From contig NC_083384.1 in assembly GCF_031755915.1 (NCBI RefSeq), forward strand, positions 25,561,001 to 25,625,000: a DNA stretch of 64,000 nt, in the 5' to 3' direction. Under the pieces are notes generated by a model. It was not told where the DNA came from and did no database searches. It saw only the letters and a program-made list of their open reading frames with translations. The position numbers were made by a program, and so were the translations under genes. This document shows positions 45,088 to 58,529 of the stretch, piece by piece. How positions within the stretch are numbered: the first letter of the stretch is position 1; every line of letters starts with the position of its first letter. Origin of the DNA: Ziziphus jujuba. Its lineage: Eukaryota; Streptophyta; Magnoliopsida; Rosales; Rhamnaceae.

Positions 45088-47270
45088 CACCTGTATGATG
45101 ATACCATAGTAGATAATGGTGTCGTGTAAGATATTATTACCTTTCTTGTGCCAGTTGACATAAGAAAAAGTCTCGATGAATTTAGTCCACCTTCCATACC
45201 TTCGATTAAGCTTGTTTTGGCCTTTGATATGCTTCAAAGATTCACGATCTATGTGAATCACAAATTCCTTTAGCAGAAAGTAATGTTGGCATGTCTATAA
45301 AACTCGAACTACGACATACATCACTTTGTCATAGGTTGGATACTTCAATGCCGCTCCATTCAACTTCTCATTAAGGTATGCAGTAGGTCTTCCCTCTTGC
45401 ATCAATATAACTCCAATACCTACCCCTAAAGTATCATATTCAATTTCAACAGTTTTAGAAAAATTTGTTAAAACCAATAAAGGATCATTAGTTAATTTTT
45501 TTTTTTACAAGTTAAAAGACTTCTCTTATGCTTCTCCCCATTGGAATCCAACATTCTTCCTGACAATTTTGGTCAATGGTGCTGCAATGGTACTAAAATC
45601 CTTGATAAATCTCCTGTAAAAGCTAGCTAAGCCATGAAAACTCCTTAACTTTAGCTAATCTTGAATTGCCTTGACCTTTTATTGGTCAACTTTAATTCCT
45701 GCAGCACTTACAACAAATCCTAAAAGTACAAGCTCATTTTGGTAAAAATCACAGTTTTTAATGTTAGCAAACAATCTTTCCTTCCCAAGTACTTCTAAAA
45801 CTAACCTAAGGTGTCCTACATGATCATCTAGATTTCTACTATGTACAAAATATCATCAAAGTAAACAACTATATATTTTCCAATGAATGGATGCATGACA
45901 TGGTTCATTAATCTCATGAAAGTGCTAGGTATATTAGTTAAACCAAAATGCATTACTAACCACTCATACAAACCATACTTCATTTAAAATGCAGTTTCCC
46001 ACTCATCTCCCTCTTTCATTCTAATTTGATCATACCCACTCCTAAGGTCAATTTTTGAAAACATGCATGCACCATATAATTCATCAAGCATATCATCTAA
46101 TCTAGGAATAAGATACCTATACTTAATGGTTATATTATTAATGGCCCTACAATCTATACACATGCGCCAAGAACCATCTTTCTTAGGTACTAACAAAATA
46201 GGAATTGTACATGGACTCATGCTCTCTCTAATGTATCCCTTTTCAAGCAATTCACTTATCTGACTTTGTAGTTTCTTTGTCTACTCAAGATTACTTCTAC
46301 ATGTAGGCCTATTAGGAATTGCAGCTCCAGGAATAAAATCTATTTGATACTTAATCCCTTGAATAGGTGGTAATCCATTAGGAATTTCTTTCAGAAAGAC
46401 ATCATTAAATTCCTACAAAAGAGAATATATAGCACTTGGCAATACAAACTCTTCATGGTTAGCTAGATGGTTTAAATAAGCATCTTTATAAATCATGACT
46501 AGCATAGGTTATCACTTAAAAATTGTCTTTTTAACCTCACCTTGGCTTCGATAAAAAAATTTCTTTTTCTTCTCTTTCCTTTCTTTCTCACTCTCGAGTT
46601 TCTCTTTCTTTTTATCACTCTCAGTTTTTCTCTTTCTTTTTATTCTCATCCTCAGGTCTAGAAAACTTACCTTGATGGTGCAGCTCAGCCTTGCTCTCTT
46701 AAGTACTAGTTGAAGCCGTGGGTGGCATGCTTGACTTCTTCCTTTGCTGTTTGGCCTCTTTCCTTTGTTACATTTGCAATTGATCTTCAAACACTTCTTT
46801 TGGTGTTAACGGCTCAAGCTTAATTTTCTTACCTTTAAATTGAAATATAATGGCATTTTCTTGACCATAATATATGGTATCCTTATTAAATTGCCATGGT
46901 CTTCCCAACAAAATATGCCTAGCATGCATAGGTACAACGTCACACAAAACCACATCCACATATTTATCAATAGTAAATTTTATCAATGCCAAACTTTACC
47001 TTGGCCTATGTATTTACCTTCATCTCTCCATTATCATTAAGCCATTGAAGTCTATATGGGTCGGGATGTTTGATTATTGTTAAACCTAATTTCTCCACCA
47101 TAATACTACTAATAACATTGGCACAACTTTTCCATTATTAATAATCATACTACAAATATTACCGGGAATGTCACATACAGTATGGAAAATCTTTTCCTTT
47201 TGCACTTGATCTTCATCTTTATACACTGTCAAAACCCTTCTTCTGACCAAGCTTAATTTGGCCCTCAAAG
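45028..47270 (-). pseudogene. Family-C gypsy protease, RT and RNase H relic (minus)
   Basis: From high to low coordinates: protease region 47268-47086 (GNICSMIINNGK) and 46992-46768 (KYVDVVLCDVVPMHARHILL, GRPWQFNKDTIYYGQENAII); RT 46250-45984 ([56 protein letters not shown]); one stop, then the RT catalytic YFDDILY near 45855; RNase H 45477-45295 (GVGIGVILMQEGRPTAYLNE, KLNGAALKYPTYDK) and 45261-45150 (DRESLKHIKGQNKLNRRY). After KKGNN at about 45145 the sequence leaves pol and enters a fragment of repeat E, so integrase is absent. The frame at 45028-45261 reads through that junction. RT motifs survive better here than in the plus-strand elements. Confidence 0.92.
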
Positions 47271-47399
47271 CTTGTTATGACTCTACTTCACCATGCTCTT
47301 CACCTTTGGACTCGAATTCTTCATGCTTAATTTCAGTTTCAGCTTCATCACTATCAGACTCCAACTCTCTATTGCCCTTCAGCACCATAATTCTTCAGT

Positions 47400-48730
47400 T
47401 TGGACATTGGTTGGCAACATGTCCTTGACCCTAACACTTAAAGCACATAATATCACGAGTTCTAGATGGTTTAGGATCAAACTTATCACTCGGTTTTGGT
47501 GTTTATGAGGATTCGGCCATATTGTCTTTCCTTAGCTGATTGAAGCTTCCTTAACACACAATATCACGAGTTCTAGATGGTTTAGGATCAAACTTATGAC
47601 TCGGTTTTGGTGTTTATGAGGATTCGGCCAGATTGTCTCTCCTTGGCTGATTAAAGCTTCCTTTTTCCAATTTTGGTTTTGGCTTTGCTTCGAAGATGAG
47701 ATTGCTTCTCCAAACACTTAAGTTTGACCTCCCACTATTTGAAACTCCTTTAAACCATGAGCCACTACTCCTCTTCTTGAGTTGGTTTTCAACTATTTGA
47801 AACTCCTCTAAACCATGAGCCACTACCCCTCTTCTTGAGTTGGTTTTCAATTTTGTTGGCCACATGTAGCATCTTTTCCAACTACACTTATTGTTGTAAT
47901 TCCACTTGGTTAGCAATCTCTCAGTTTAAACCTCCAAAAAACCTAGCCATTATTGCCTCTTGATCCTCATTCATGCTTATCCGCATCATAAGCATCTCCA
48001 TCTCCTTGTATAGTCCTCCATGGTCCTACTTCCTTGGGATAAAGATTGTAATCTTTGCAACAACCTATGGTATTGGCTTGGTACAAACCTTTTCCTCATG
48101 GCTCCTTTCATTTGTCTCCAAGTGATTATTGATTCATCACCAACTCTCCTTCGGGTATTTTTCTCATTACTTTACCATTGTAATGCATAATGTCCAAATT
48201 CTAAAGTGGTCAAATTAACCTTTTTAGCCTTCTAATAGTTATGACAATCGAAGATCATCGCCATTCGTTCTTCCCATTCTAAGTAAGCCTCCAGATTACT
48301 TTTTTTCCAAAAATGGTGGTATACTGACTTTAATATTTTTGAGGTCATAATCTTCTTCTTGGGCTTGCCTTCCATGGTTTTTCCTTCCTTGGAGTGCAAA
48401 TATGTCTTCATACTCCTCCTCAACTTTATCTCCAAAATCATGACCTCCAACTTCTTCCCTAGAACGTCCGTAGCCTCCTCGACCTTGACCATGACCTCCA
48501 TGAAATTTCATCCTTGGATTCAATCCCCCTTTTGAATTTTCAAATCTATCCATTCTTTGAACAAGTTGATCAAAATGAGAATTCATCCTTTGTAATTGTT
48601 CTAATACGGCCAACATGTTAGTAGGTTCAGCTACACTCCCTGATGCTCTCAACTCTCTCTTGAATCCTACAGAATCCTCTATAAGTTCTTTTATTGAGTC
48701 ATCTCCTCTTGTTATCCTTGAATTTGACAT
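47400..48730 (-). pseudogene. Family-C gypsy gag relic (minus)
   Basis: ATG 48730 opens MSNSRITRGDDSIKELIED, then MNSHFDQLVQRMDRFENSKG, GRGGYGRSREEVGGHDFGDK, YEDIFALQGRKNHGRQ and IKVSIPPFLEKK (to about 48296). It continues in another frame (48501-48232) with YLEWEERMAMIFDCHNY. A zinc knuckle at about 47450-47401 reads CFKC-stop-GQGHVANQC with all four ligands. A short duplication (about 47436-47535 against 47545-47640, sharing 'aatatcacgagttctagatg') lies beside it, and another repeated block (GVSNSGRS / EEFQIVEN) at 47700-47830. Several frameshifts. Confidence 0.9.
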
Positions 48731-49810
48731 GTTAGTGAAATAACACAAGAAAACCTCACCAAAATTCACTCGTATTTACACTCTAGTTTCGGCTTTTAAC
48801 CCTTTTTTAAGGTCACATTCTCTTGCATTTTTTTTTTCACTCAAAGAATATATCTAAGTTCTTTAAAAACACATTTAAAATAAGAACAATATCATAAGTA
48901 TTTTCTTATTAAACTTATCAATAAAATAGCAATCAAAATAAGTAAATACTGAGTGAATTTTGAATGCCTAACTCGCAGCTTTTCTAACCACAAAAAAAAA
49001 GGGAAAATAGCAAGCAATTTTCGAGTTCAATAAAAGGATAGACCATAATAGTATGAGACCAAAAATTAAAGGATAAAATTTAGAAAATGCATTCAATCAA
49101 TTAATAAGAACAAAATTCGAATAAAGTATGAGATAGTTGTTGGTTGTAGCTCTCGTAATTTTAATCTATGTCTCAAATCCTTAAACCAATTTTAATCCTT
49201 TTAATTAACACCAATATTCAAATATTTAGAAACCAATTTTGAATGAATAAACAGAAACTCAACAATTCTCAATTGAAATTCCACACCAAACAAACTCAAA
49301 TTTTCAACTCACACAAACCCGGCTTTTATGCAATTTTTTTCTTAACTTTGGTTTTTTCTTTTTTTCTTTCTTCTTTTTTTTTTTTTTGGATCACAAATCA
49401 CAATAATATCAACACAAACTCTAGCAGCTCAATCACCATGAAAATCACAAATTCAAATGCCACACAACTTCCCAAAACTGAATCTATCTTCCAAGCAAAA
49501 CAAATTGCAAATTTTAAGGTTTATGCAATATGTTTTCAATTTTTTTTTTTTGAATATATGAATGCAACTAATAAAGATTAAAAAAAATGAAATAAACAAT
49601 AAACCAAATTACCAAGAAATAATATGCACAAACAACCAACAAATTAGAAAGCAACAATTCGGCTAAACAAAAAAAACCTAAGTCGGCTATGAATTTTCTT
49701 TTTTTAATATGCAGAATGTCTATAAGTAGGAAATAACCCTTACCTAATGTTAAAATTACAGAATAACACAAAACAAAATAAAGCAAATAAGATAGATCAA
49801 ACCTAAAAAA
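48731..49810 (-). other. Noncoding leader of the minus-strand family-C element
   Basis: About 1.1 kb between gag ATG and PBS, related to 33869-34971. T- and A-rich, no supported frame; the 112-codon plus frame at 49243 is low-complexity. Confidence 0.7.
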
Positions 49811-49829
49811 ATTTGGCTCTGATACTAAA
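49811..49829 (-). promoter_or_regulatory. Family-C gypsy primer-binding site (minus)
   Basis: Complement reads 'tttagtatcagagccaaat', a tRNA-Met-type PBS, directly next to the LTR end at 49830. Confidence 0.88.
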
Positions 49830-50953
49830 TGATACGAGCCTAGGTCGATTTGCCCCTAAACCTCATATTATACTAGTCCGAATCGAAATTAAGTTCAGAT
49901 TCTTATTGTCACCTTGTCCCCTAATCAACTTGTTATTATAAATCTTGGTATATGATTAAAACACCACAATAGGTGATGGATGTCCTATTGATAAGTCAAA
50001 CTAAAACACTCGATCTCTTATTCGATGTTTAGATGTTCAAAGAGAGCAAAGAGAATTCTTTCTCACAATAATTTTTGAATAATAATATAATCTCCCACTC
50101 CATTGAAAAATAAGCCTTTAAATAAGCTAAAGTTACAAGAATTCAAGCCCTAAATCAATTAGGTTAAATTCGGCCAACAATAGGAAATTGTCGAATTTCA
50201 CACCCTTTCCTAATCTAACTTGTATTAATTAATTCCTTTATTTTGAATTAGGAACCAATTAATTTACAATCAAAATAATAAAATATCAACCTTCCTTAAC
50301 TAGTTTTTCCAAAAAATAAATAAATGAAAATCAAAACAAAAGATTATTTCCTAAAACAAAAGTCAAATTTCAGATTAGAAAACTAGTTGACTAGCTTTCT
50401 AAATAAGCTGTTTGTATTCAATCACCAGCTACATTAAGCACCAAATCAAATCCCATATGCCATGGAGGATACCAAATAGGATTAGAACTGGTTCCCACAC
50501 ATTTCCATGGATTGGAATGATCAAAACTTGCTTGGATTATAAGAAACCACCTTTTCAGCGCCAAAACAAGCAAAACCGGCCATTATTGAAGTGTATGCGC
50601 AAATGATGTATTTGGTTAGCCTTGTTTCTACCTTGGCATAATTTCATGGCCCCTAATGTGCTCAATCATATTCATAGGCTAACAAACTCATCCCTTACTG
50701 TCCAAAGTCCACAAATGTACTACAATAGCTTCCTAAGTCCATTTCTGCCTTCACAACTTAGATACTCAGCACAGGCTTGGAATCTTTGGGGATATCCGTG
50801 CCTTCTTGAGATTTAATCACACCTTATATGAAGCTAACTAGATTATTCTTAAATGTTTTAGCTTGTTCCCTAATAATTGGCCATGTTTTTAGTTGTACAG
50901 GATCAGCACCCCAGCGGATTGTAGATTGTGCGGGTATAAGCAGGATCTCATCA
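49830..50953 (-). repeat. Family-C LTR (copy C5), 5' LTR of the minus-strand element
   Basis: 1124 bp. On the minus strand it starts TGATGAGATCC (50953) and ends GGCTCGTATCA (49830). It is followed by PBS and gag, so it acts as a 5' LTR; on its other side it adjoins repeat E just as LTR C3 does. Confidence 0.92.
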
Positions 50954-51908
50954 ACAAGAGCTCCAGCTATGACATTCTATTAGAAACCTATTATCACCCT
51001 CTTTGAAAAATACTTAGGTCTTCTTTTTTCCATTATGTAGCTTAAAGTTGCTTAAGAGGGGAAGGATTTATATTTTCAATCAAAATGGTTATTGCTTGGA
51101 TAATGTAAAAATTTGACACTAGTGATTTGATTTTAATGTGTCAAACACTGTATAATATTAAGGAATAAGTCGTGCAATAGCTTATACTTAAACTTATATC
51201 TAATAGAGTTAAGTTATTCAAACTCTTACTTTAATTTGACAAAGCTTTATGAATCAAATATGGACTTGAGTGTAATAAAATTTGGGATTTAAAATCTTTT
51301 TTTTAGCCTAGAATTTTCTCTAAAAGAGTTGGTTTTATCCTAAATGCTATCTAGTGATGCAGAAATATGGCTCGATCAAAACTCTTGCTTCCTCACTTTC
51401 CAACCTATAAAAGATGTCAGAAAAACCTTAAAATACCAATGTGGTACCTTCCAATTTAAATTAATGTCAGTATATATGTATGGAAGTAAAGAATTAATTG
51501 AGAGATTCATAATATCATACTGGTAGTGTTGAAGTAGTTTGTATTTATAGTGCATATGGAATAATTGATAAACTTTCACAGTTGAGATTTGATTAGATTG
51601 AGATTATGTCATTCAATGTCAGATATTCGATAAGTAACCGTTGATCAACCATTAGGGTCACATTATCTTTGAAATTTTTCCTTTAAGATGTATTAATCTA
51701 GAGGTTACTAAATATTATTCTCTCTCATTAGATTTCAGAGATCATATCTCTTGATATCTCATTATATATAATGTAGGCCATTTGAATTATAATCCAACAA
51801 TGTTGATGATACCATAGTGGATAATAGTGTCATGTAGGATATTATTGCCACATAAACTATTGCTTTATGTTAGAGTTGTCACATAAATAAGAGCCAAATT
51901 CACTTATA
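50954..51908. repeat. Repeat E, copy 2 (about 0.95 kb, unassigned)
   Basis: Close match to 42985-43935. On the minus strand it has a TATA-like CACTATAAATAC (51541-51552) that is changed in copy 1. No domain seen. It may be the 3' internal end of a family-C relative (just before its 3' LTR) or another element's LTR. Confidence 0.85.
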
Positions 51909-52592
51909 ACACTATCAAAGGCCTATATAACCATTATACTACATTATGTGTTTAAAAACATCCTTAAATGGGCTTATGCTATGTAAAATAAATAATATAG
52001 ACCACTGACATGATTTTGGCCAACCAATTTATTCCCACTTATAAACTTTAATAAGGCAATTTAAGTTTATCCTCTAGTATGATCAAGCTTTATGAAACAC
52101 AAAATTGGGTACTAACAATAATTACTTTTATTATTGAATAGAAACTTGATCAAATTAAATTTATAATTATTAATTTGACATAATAGCGAAACTTTAATCT
52201 TTTTTGTTTATTGTTTTTGATAAATTGGGAGGGATTTTAGCACTAGAACTTGAGCCTAAAACTTGAAGGTTATCACCAATAATCATTGTTAAATGGGTAG
52301 TCCCAAAAAAATTTCATCTTATATTATTGACCATACACCAAACAAATATTAAAAATTATCACTAGTCCAATTCAGCTTTTAATTTTAAGTCATTAATTAA
52401 ATTGTCACCTTTAACGCTTATCGTTTATAACAATATCCTTTCTCCTTGGTGTCTTGAACCTGTGATCTTGTGAGTGTAGGTCTGATAGGCTTACTAATTG
52501 AACTAACCACATTTGCCCCCTTAACATATCATGTGAATACAACATCCAACATAGCATAGAAAAATATTCTTAATAAGACAAGGTCATTCACA
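51909..52592. other. Spacer between repeat E and the family-F element
   Basis: AT-rich, no gene or clear repeat recognised. Confidence 0.5.
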
Positions 52593-55080
52593 TGGTCTTT
52601 TCCAAAACACCTAAAATGATCCCTTATAGGAAAAACCAATCAAAATTTCAACTGAAACCCCTGAAGATCCTTCCCTATAAAATCAAAAGTCAACCTAAAA
52701 ATAGTTCATATGTAAGAAAACATTTTTAAAATATTTCACAACAATAACAATAACTTCAATAATTTATGAATCAACATAGACAATATAAGGCTTCTGCATA
52801 CATAGGTCAATCAACTATAGCAGTTTAAGGAGTAGAAATGAACAAATAAAAAAAATATTGAAAGTGCTCAATATAATTTATTTGTGAAAATCAGTGAAAG
52901 AAAGAATACATTATATAATCAAAGTGAAAGGAAAAGAACAATACATGAACAGTAGAATAATATACAAACAACAAAGATGTTTGGATGTGATATATGTAAA
53001 ATGTCAGTAGAGTCCTAGGGGATAGTTTAAAAACATAAATCTTTAAGACAAGTTCAGTGAGTGAACAATGTTGGAAAAATAAATACATTTAATTAAAAGT
53101 GTTTCCCTTAAAACCTCATGATTACTCTTTCAAAAGTCCCCTGTTTTGGACAATGATTTCGTGAAACCCAAGTAATTTCCTAAAGCTCATGTAAATCACA
53201 TATTCCATAGGGAAATATAATAATATTGGTAAATACCATAACCTTTTCATAAAATGAAACTTAGATTTGATATAAGTAACCATAAGTATATATAAGCTTT
53301 TTATCCATAGTCAAAATATCATAACTAAACATTATAATCAAAATCCAAAATATCATAAAAATATATTATATCCATAATTCAAAATATTCAATCTTTTATG
53401 TACAATAGCCTATACCGAAATTTTCATACAACTACACCTAGTGTCCTAATGTATTGCAGATTACTGGAGATGGAAAGTTGTTTATATGAATCTTAACATC
53501 CTAAAGGCATCGCAGATTTGGACCTCATTATCCAACCTTATACAAGTGATTATATTAGAGGATGAGAATAGATGTGCCTAGCCATTTATCCATCAAATCC
53601 ATGTCCACATAAAATCCACGACATGGTAGTGCGTACACACATAAAATCCATAATTCGTCTAATATTCTAAAGATATAATACTATTTCCAAAATTATAATC
53701 AAAATATATCCATAATATAAATATACTCAAAACATATTCATATTAAAATATTCATTGTAAATATTCCATAAATAACATATCATGATCATATAATGTCAAG
53801 CCATAGAAATTTATATTCCAACATAATATAATATTATCCTAAATCATTTCCAAAAATAGAATTTCACTCACATAATATAGCTAAGTCCTGATCCTCTACT
53901 TGGTCACCTTTAAATTCAATCCTGGGGTTTAAAATATAAAAAGAACATTTCTTAGACTTTCAAAAATTAAACCACATATACCAGTGCATAACAAATTTCA
54001 TAAAATAACTTTTACAACCCCAAGATTACCAAATTGAACACCTTTAGGTTATTATACTACGAATCCTTAAGATTTGGTACCCAAAATTGGAGTTTTTATT
54101 AAGGATAATTTTATGAAATTGAACATTTTGTTGAGTCCTAATAACATATTGAAACACAAATCCGATATCAATTTGGTCTTAGCTTGTTTAAACATAGTTG
54201 AATTCTTATGCGGTATTAAACTAATTAACCTAAAAATGACAAATTAGTCAAACAATGTCCAAAATTCATAAATTATACATTAGTATAAAGCCCATGAGAT
54301 TGGAATCACAATGGTCCAAAAACATCACCGGTGATTGGAAAACTTGTCGAAAATTTTGGTCAAATTTAATATTGATGGATTTCCTTAATTATAAGGAATT
54401 TTAACAAACAAAGACTAAAAGTGGATTTAAAGAGTACAAAACAAGGGGTAAAAGATGTGGAATAAGAGAACGCTTGGCCAGAAAATGGGAAAATCCAATG
54501 AAAACCGTGGCTTGCCTTTACTAGTACTCGAGACCTGATGTGGGAACATCTAGCGATGGTTGGCCATGAAATTTTGTTGCCAAGGTCATTGCAAGGTGGG
54601 CAACATGGTGGCTGGCACATGTATCAATGCATGGTCAAAAAATAGATGAAAATTGTTTGATTGTTGTGATGGGTCAGGTGTTCACCTGGTTTAAGGTGTG
54701 GGTCATACATTTGCTAAGGTTTTGGAACTTTTTTTATATTTATCAAATTTTTTAATGATTAGCACACTTTTTCATGTATATATAGACCTTTAGGTCACTA
54801 ACGAACAAAAACATAGAATAGTTTGAGCATAGATAAAATACAGATGATCGAAACTTCTTAGAACCATATGTTTTTATCCATATCTTAGAATTAGGTGTGT
54901 TACCAGTTCATGAATTTGTATCAACAAACTCTTTGCTTTGGTACGCGATTCAAAGCTAAATTCTATTTTTTTAGACAAAAAGTCAAGCTTAGTTCTACAT
55001 AAAAGTCCAAATTGGTCAAACTTGATCAAACCGCTCAAAAATTCAAATTGCGGGTGCTTTTTTGGGAATGGGTAGTTACA
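52593..55080 (-). repeat. Family-F 3' LTR (2488 bp)
   Basis: On the minus strand it starts TGTAACTACCCATTCCC (55080) right after a G-rich tract and ends GGACCA-like CA at 52593. Landmarks shared with the other copies: 'tacaactacacctagtgtcc'-type block at 53427, a 'catcgcagatt' block at 53509, 'aaaacttgtcgaaaattttg' at 54340, and 'ggtggctggcacatgt' at 54609. Confidence 0.8.
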
Positions 55081-55096
55081 ACTTACCCCCCCATAA
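55081..55096 (-). promoter_or_regulatory. Family-F polypurine tract
   Basis: Complement reads TTATGGGGGGGTAAGT immediately before the LTR start TGTAAC. It is a strong G-rich PPT in the right place and fixes the element's direction. Confidence 0.8.
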
Positions 55097-57559
55097 AAAT
55101 TTTGGTGAATGAGCAAGGATGTTGTTTTTTTCATGGTCCTCTTGTTTGCAAACCAATATAGCTCCCATAATATGAGAATCCATAAAATTTCCATTAGTAG
55201 AGACCACATGTCCAAGTGATCTCACTTGATACAACCAAGCTAGCTCTTAGAGAACATTAATGCTACAAAGCAAACCACCAAGGACTCCCTTTCTATCCAT
55301 AAAAATGATAACACTTTTAAATGTTACCAAAATTGTCAATCTCTCGAATATCATAACGATGATACATAGCAAATTCAACCCAATATAAAAACCAATACAT
55401 AACAAATTCAACCTAATATAAAAATCAACCTTTGATAAAGTGATCATCAACAAATCCATAAAAAAAAAAAAAAAAAAAAGGGTAACAAGAGATCTCTACT
55501 AAACTCCCCAAAGTAAAATCATAAAAAAAATCAATCTTCCAGCAATCAATTTTAAGGTCACCTTATAACCATTAATATCACTCTTTAAAAATCACATCTC
55601 TTGCTAGAGTCTCCTTTTGATATTCATCAAACCAAGAAGAACATTTAGAACTTGAGTCTAATTTTCTAAAACCAAATACAAGTGATGACGAATTAAAACT
55701 TAGATCATTCTTTTTGCCTTTCCTCTTAACTTCTTGTACTTTCATATTGTAAGACCCAAAATCTTTATTGATTTTTTGATGCTCTAATTATCGAACAACA
55801 TAGTCCTACTCATTAATTCACTAGAATCATGGAACAAAATTTCCACATTTATTCTAATAGAAGGCCTCAAATCTTTTATGGAGCTTAACATGATCCACAA
55901 AATTATTAGACCACAAATAGCAAAAAATACTAACAACTACCAAAATTAAACATAAATGTGAACAAGCATTTAAAGGACCAATTCCAAGCTCTCTCATAAT
56001 TGAAAATATTATTATTGAGAAGACCATACTTTCTTCTAATTTTGAGCAGACTCTAAGAATTCATTCCTCAATCGACAACAAAATTTAAGAACTAAATACT
56101 ATATCCTCAACTATTGAAAAGTATCCAGTTTACTTTTTACAGTCTTCTTGTGCCTTTTAAATCACCAATACATTTAAAGATAAAAACCACCAAAAAGTAT
56201 AAACTAGGATAGCTAAGTATCTAATACACCACTTACAAAGTAAACATCTTGTAGTAGAACAAAAATCAAATTTGAGTATGGTTGCCTTTCTTCTCTATGA
56301 AGGACCACTCTTAAGCAACTAACAAGACCATAAAGAGTCTTGTGTGGGTGTGAAAATCTGTGTAACACCATCAGAACGATCAGGGTGTTGTGCCGAGTCA
56401 AGATAAATAGTTTGCCTCTTCCTGTCTTGTGTTTTTCCCAATCTCCGCCTTTAACTATAGTTGTAGAATGCTGGTCAGTGCTAGTAGGACCTCCTGCAAT
56501 CTAACTTGCCTATGCCCTATGCCTTTCAATATCAATAGTTCATTGCTAACTTTAGGAACTCCAATATCGTTATGCATCATATGAGGACAATCTCATATGA
56601 TATGGCTTAATTATCCATAATAGAAACAATCGTCCTATCTCTGACAACCTAAAGTAATGCCTGTCACATGAACTAAATGAAACACAAAGACTACCTCTAA
56701 AATGTGCTTGAAATTTCATAACTATGGAAATGGAAAAGCTATGGGTGTTAGATATGAAATGGGAAACTTGTGGATGTTTAGCTTGCATATGCTTCTCGGG
56801 TTCTTATTTAGCTTCTTCATTTGCATGATTCCTTCATAACATTTTTCTTAATGGCAAGGTCTCAAGATGAAACAAATGGTCTTTCTTACAGCAGGTCATT
56901 ACTAGTGGCACCTCATATATAAACAACATCATATAACTAATTAAGTTTTGTCTAAAAAACTATGAATGATTCAATCTATACTAGTGAACCATAGTTCTTA
57001 AAAATGTATCTACATTAGAAACAAGATTACAAGTAAAATTTATTTCTTGTGGTGGCAATTTGGAAGATCATTGATCCTTCATCTTTTGGAGGATGACATC
57101 TTATATTGATTTGATTGTTTGAATGTAACTTTCTTGTAAAGAAATCCACTAAAGAATAATAGGTAGCAACTTCTTTCATTTTTAAAATACATAAAATACC
57201 TTGAAAGTCCAGAAGAATTGAATCAGCCTCTGTCTTGACCGTTAATCATGATTATTCATACAACTTAGCCATATAGGCTAATGATATCTACTTGCACGTT
57301 TAATCAAATTATATGATACAAAATGGTGCATATCCATGAAAACAATAAGAGTATAAGCAAAAGTCACATGAACATGTATCATACCTGTATCCACGTCTAG
57401 GGTAGCTTGATCTTCCCACTTTATCAAGGAAACAACTCTGCATCGATCCGATGGTTATATCCCTTGACCAGTAACCGTGCCTTTTAATATCAATTATGCT
57501 CTATTGCTAGAACAAGTATCATTAGTATATTTTTCCTGATTACTTTATCTCCCATTACC
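55097..57559 (-). other. Family-F internal region without clear domains
   Basis: At about 55215-55190 the minus strand encodes VRSLGHVVSTNG, like the gypsy RT block FLGHVVS, but no other RT motif was found. The rest has an A run (55460-55479) and short frames only. Pol may be deleted or beyond recognition. Confidence 0.45.
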
Positions 57560-58182
57560 ATTAAACTATTGATGAAGAAAATCAGATCCAGAAGCTTCTA
57601 TATCACTAAGAAATTAGAGAGGACAATCCCCATTACAATGAACAATCTATCCACAACCATAGCATCCATTTCATTTCTAACAAATCCTAGAGTGAAACTT
57701 ACAATAAGAACTACACTGATTATGCCTAGATTAACCACTTTGCAGACTATTGATATGTCCAAAATGACGAGAATCACTACCACTATCAAGTAATTATTGA
57801 TAAGCATCATGCAAAAAGGTAACCCCATAAACAATACGACTACTAAAACCAATACTACCTCCTCTAAAATCACCTTTATTAGACATATGAAAAATGTAAC
57901 AGCCCTCTTAAGCAATCCTTGTCTAGGTTTACCCATGGAAGTACTATCATAAGATCGAAGTCGAGTACCATGCAATGCACTCTGCATCTCTAACTCAACA
58001 ACTATATCTTGGCTGGTCCTGGTTAAGATCTCAACTAAATGACCTGTAATAACAATCCTATGTATAATCTCATCTACACCCTTAAACATTGTTGGCTGAA
58101 TTCTAGATCTACCACGTTTGGGAGAATTGTTCATAAGTATAAGACAAAATAAAGAAAAATGAGCTCCAAAAGGATGTTGCAA
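57560..58182 (-). pseudogene. Family-F gag relic with CCHC knuckle
   Basis: In the frame covering 57664-57623 a knuckle reads CYGCG-stop-IVHCNGDCP, with all four zinc ligands of the CX2CX4HX4C motif. In the frame from 58182, GKPRQGLLKRAVTFFI and other stretches are present, but that 194-codon frame is hydrophobic further on and does not contain the knuckle, so it is a shifted reading of gag rather than the true product. No full gag core was recognised. Confidence 0.6.
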
Positions 58183-58529
58183 CTTAAATAATCAAATTAG
58201 AAGGACAAATTAAAGGAATCATTATGTTTGGAAGGACAAGTTAGACATTGAAAAATAAATAAATAAAAAGATGTTGCAACTTAATTATCATAACCCTGCC
58301 AAACAAACATCCAGATAAAAGACAATCGTCTAAAAAGAAAAAGCAAGCATCAAAATGAAAAGGCTAATGCAACTTGAAATGTCACATTATCAATAACCCA
58401 ACATCAAGAATGAGAACAATTCAAAGATGATAAAGAAAATATTAAAAGGAAAATGATGCACATATAGGTGGGAGTCTATAAGATCAAGAAAGATAATGCT
58501 TTAATACAAGGTTAACAAGACCGCTCTCG

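Noticed and set aside
46512..46790. A 92-codon Lys/Glu-rich minus-strand frame as a charged host protein
   Set aside because: It lies between the protease and RT of the family-C gypsy element. The charged repeat is the decayed linker, not a separate gene.
49243..49581. A 112-codon plus-strand frame
   Set aside because: It is low-complexity (Phe, Asn and Ser runs from T- and A-rich DNA) and lies in the noncoding leader of a minus-strand gypsy element.
57598..58182. A 194-codon minus-strand open frame, partly hydrophobic, that could pass for a membrane protein
   Set aside because: The zinc knuckle of a gag lies in another frame of the same stretch, and the locus is the interior of an LTR element. 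The hydrophobic stretches come from frameshifted gag.
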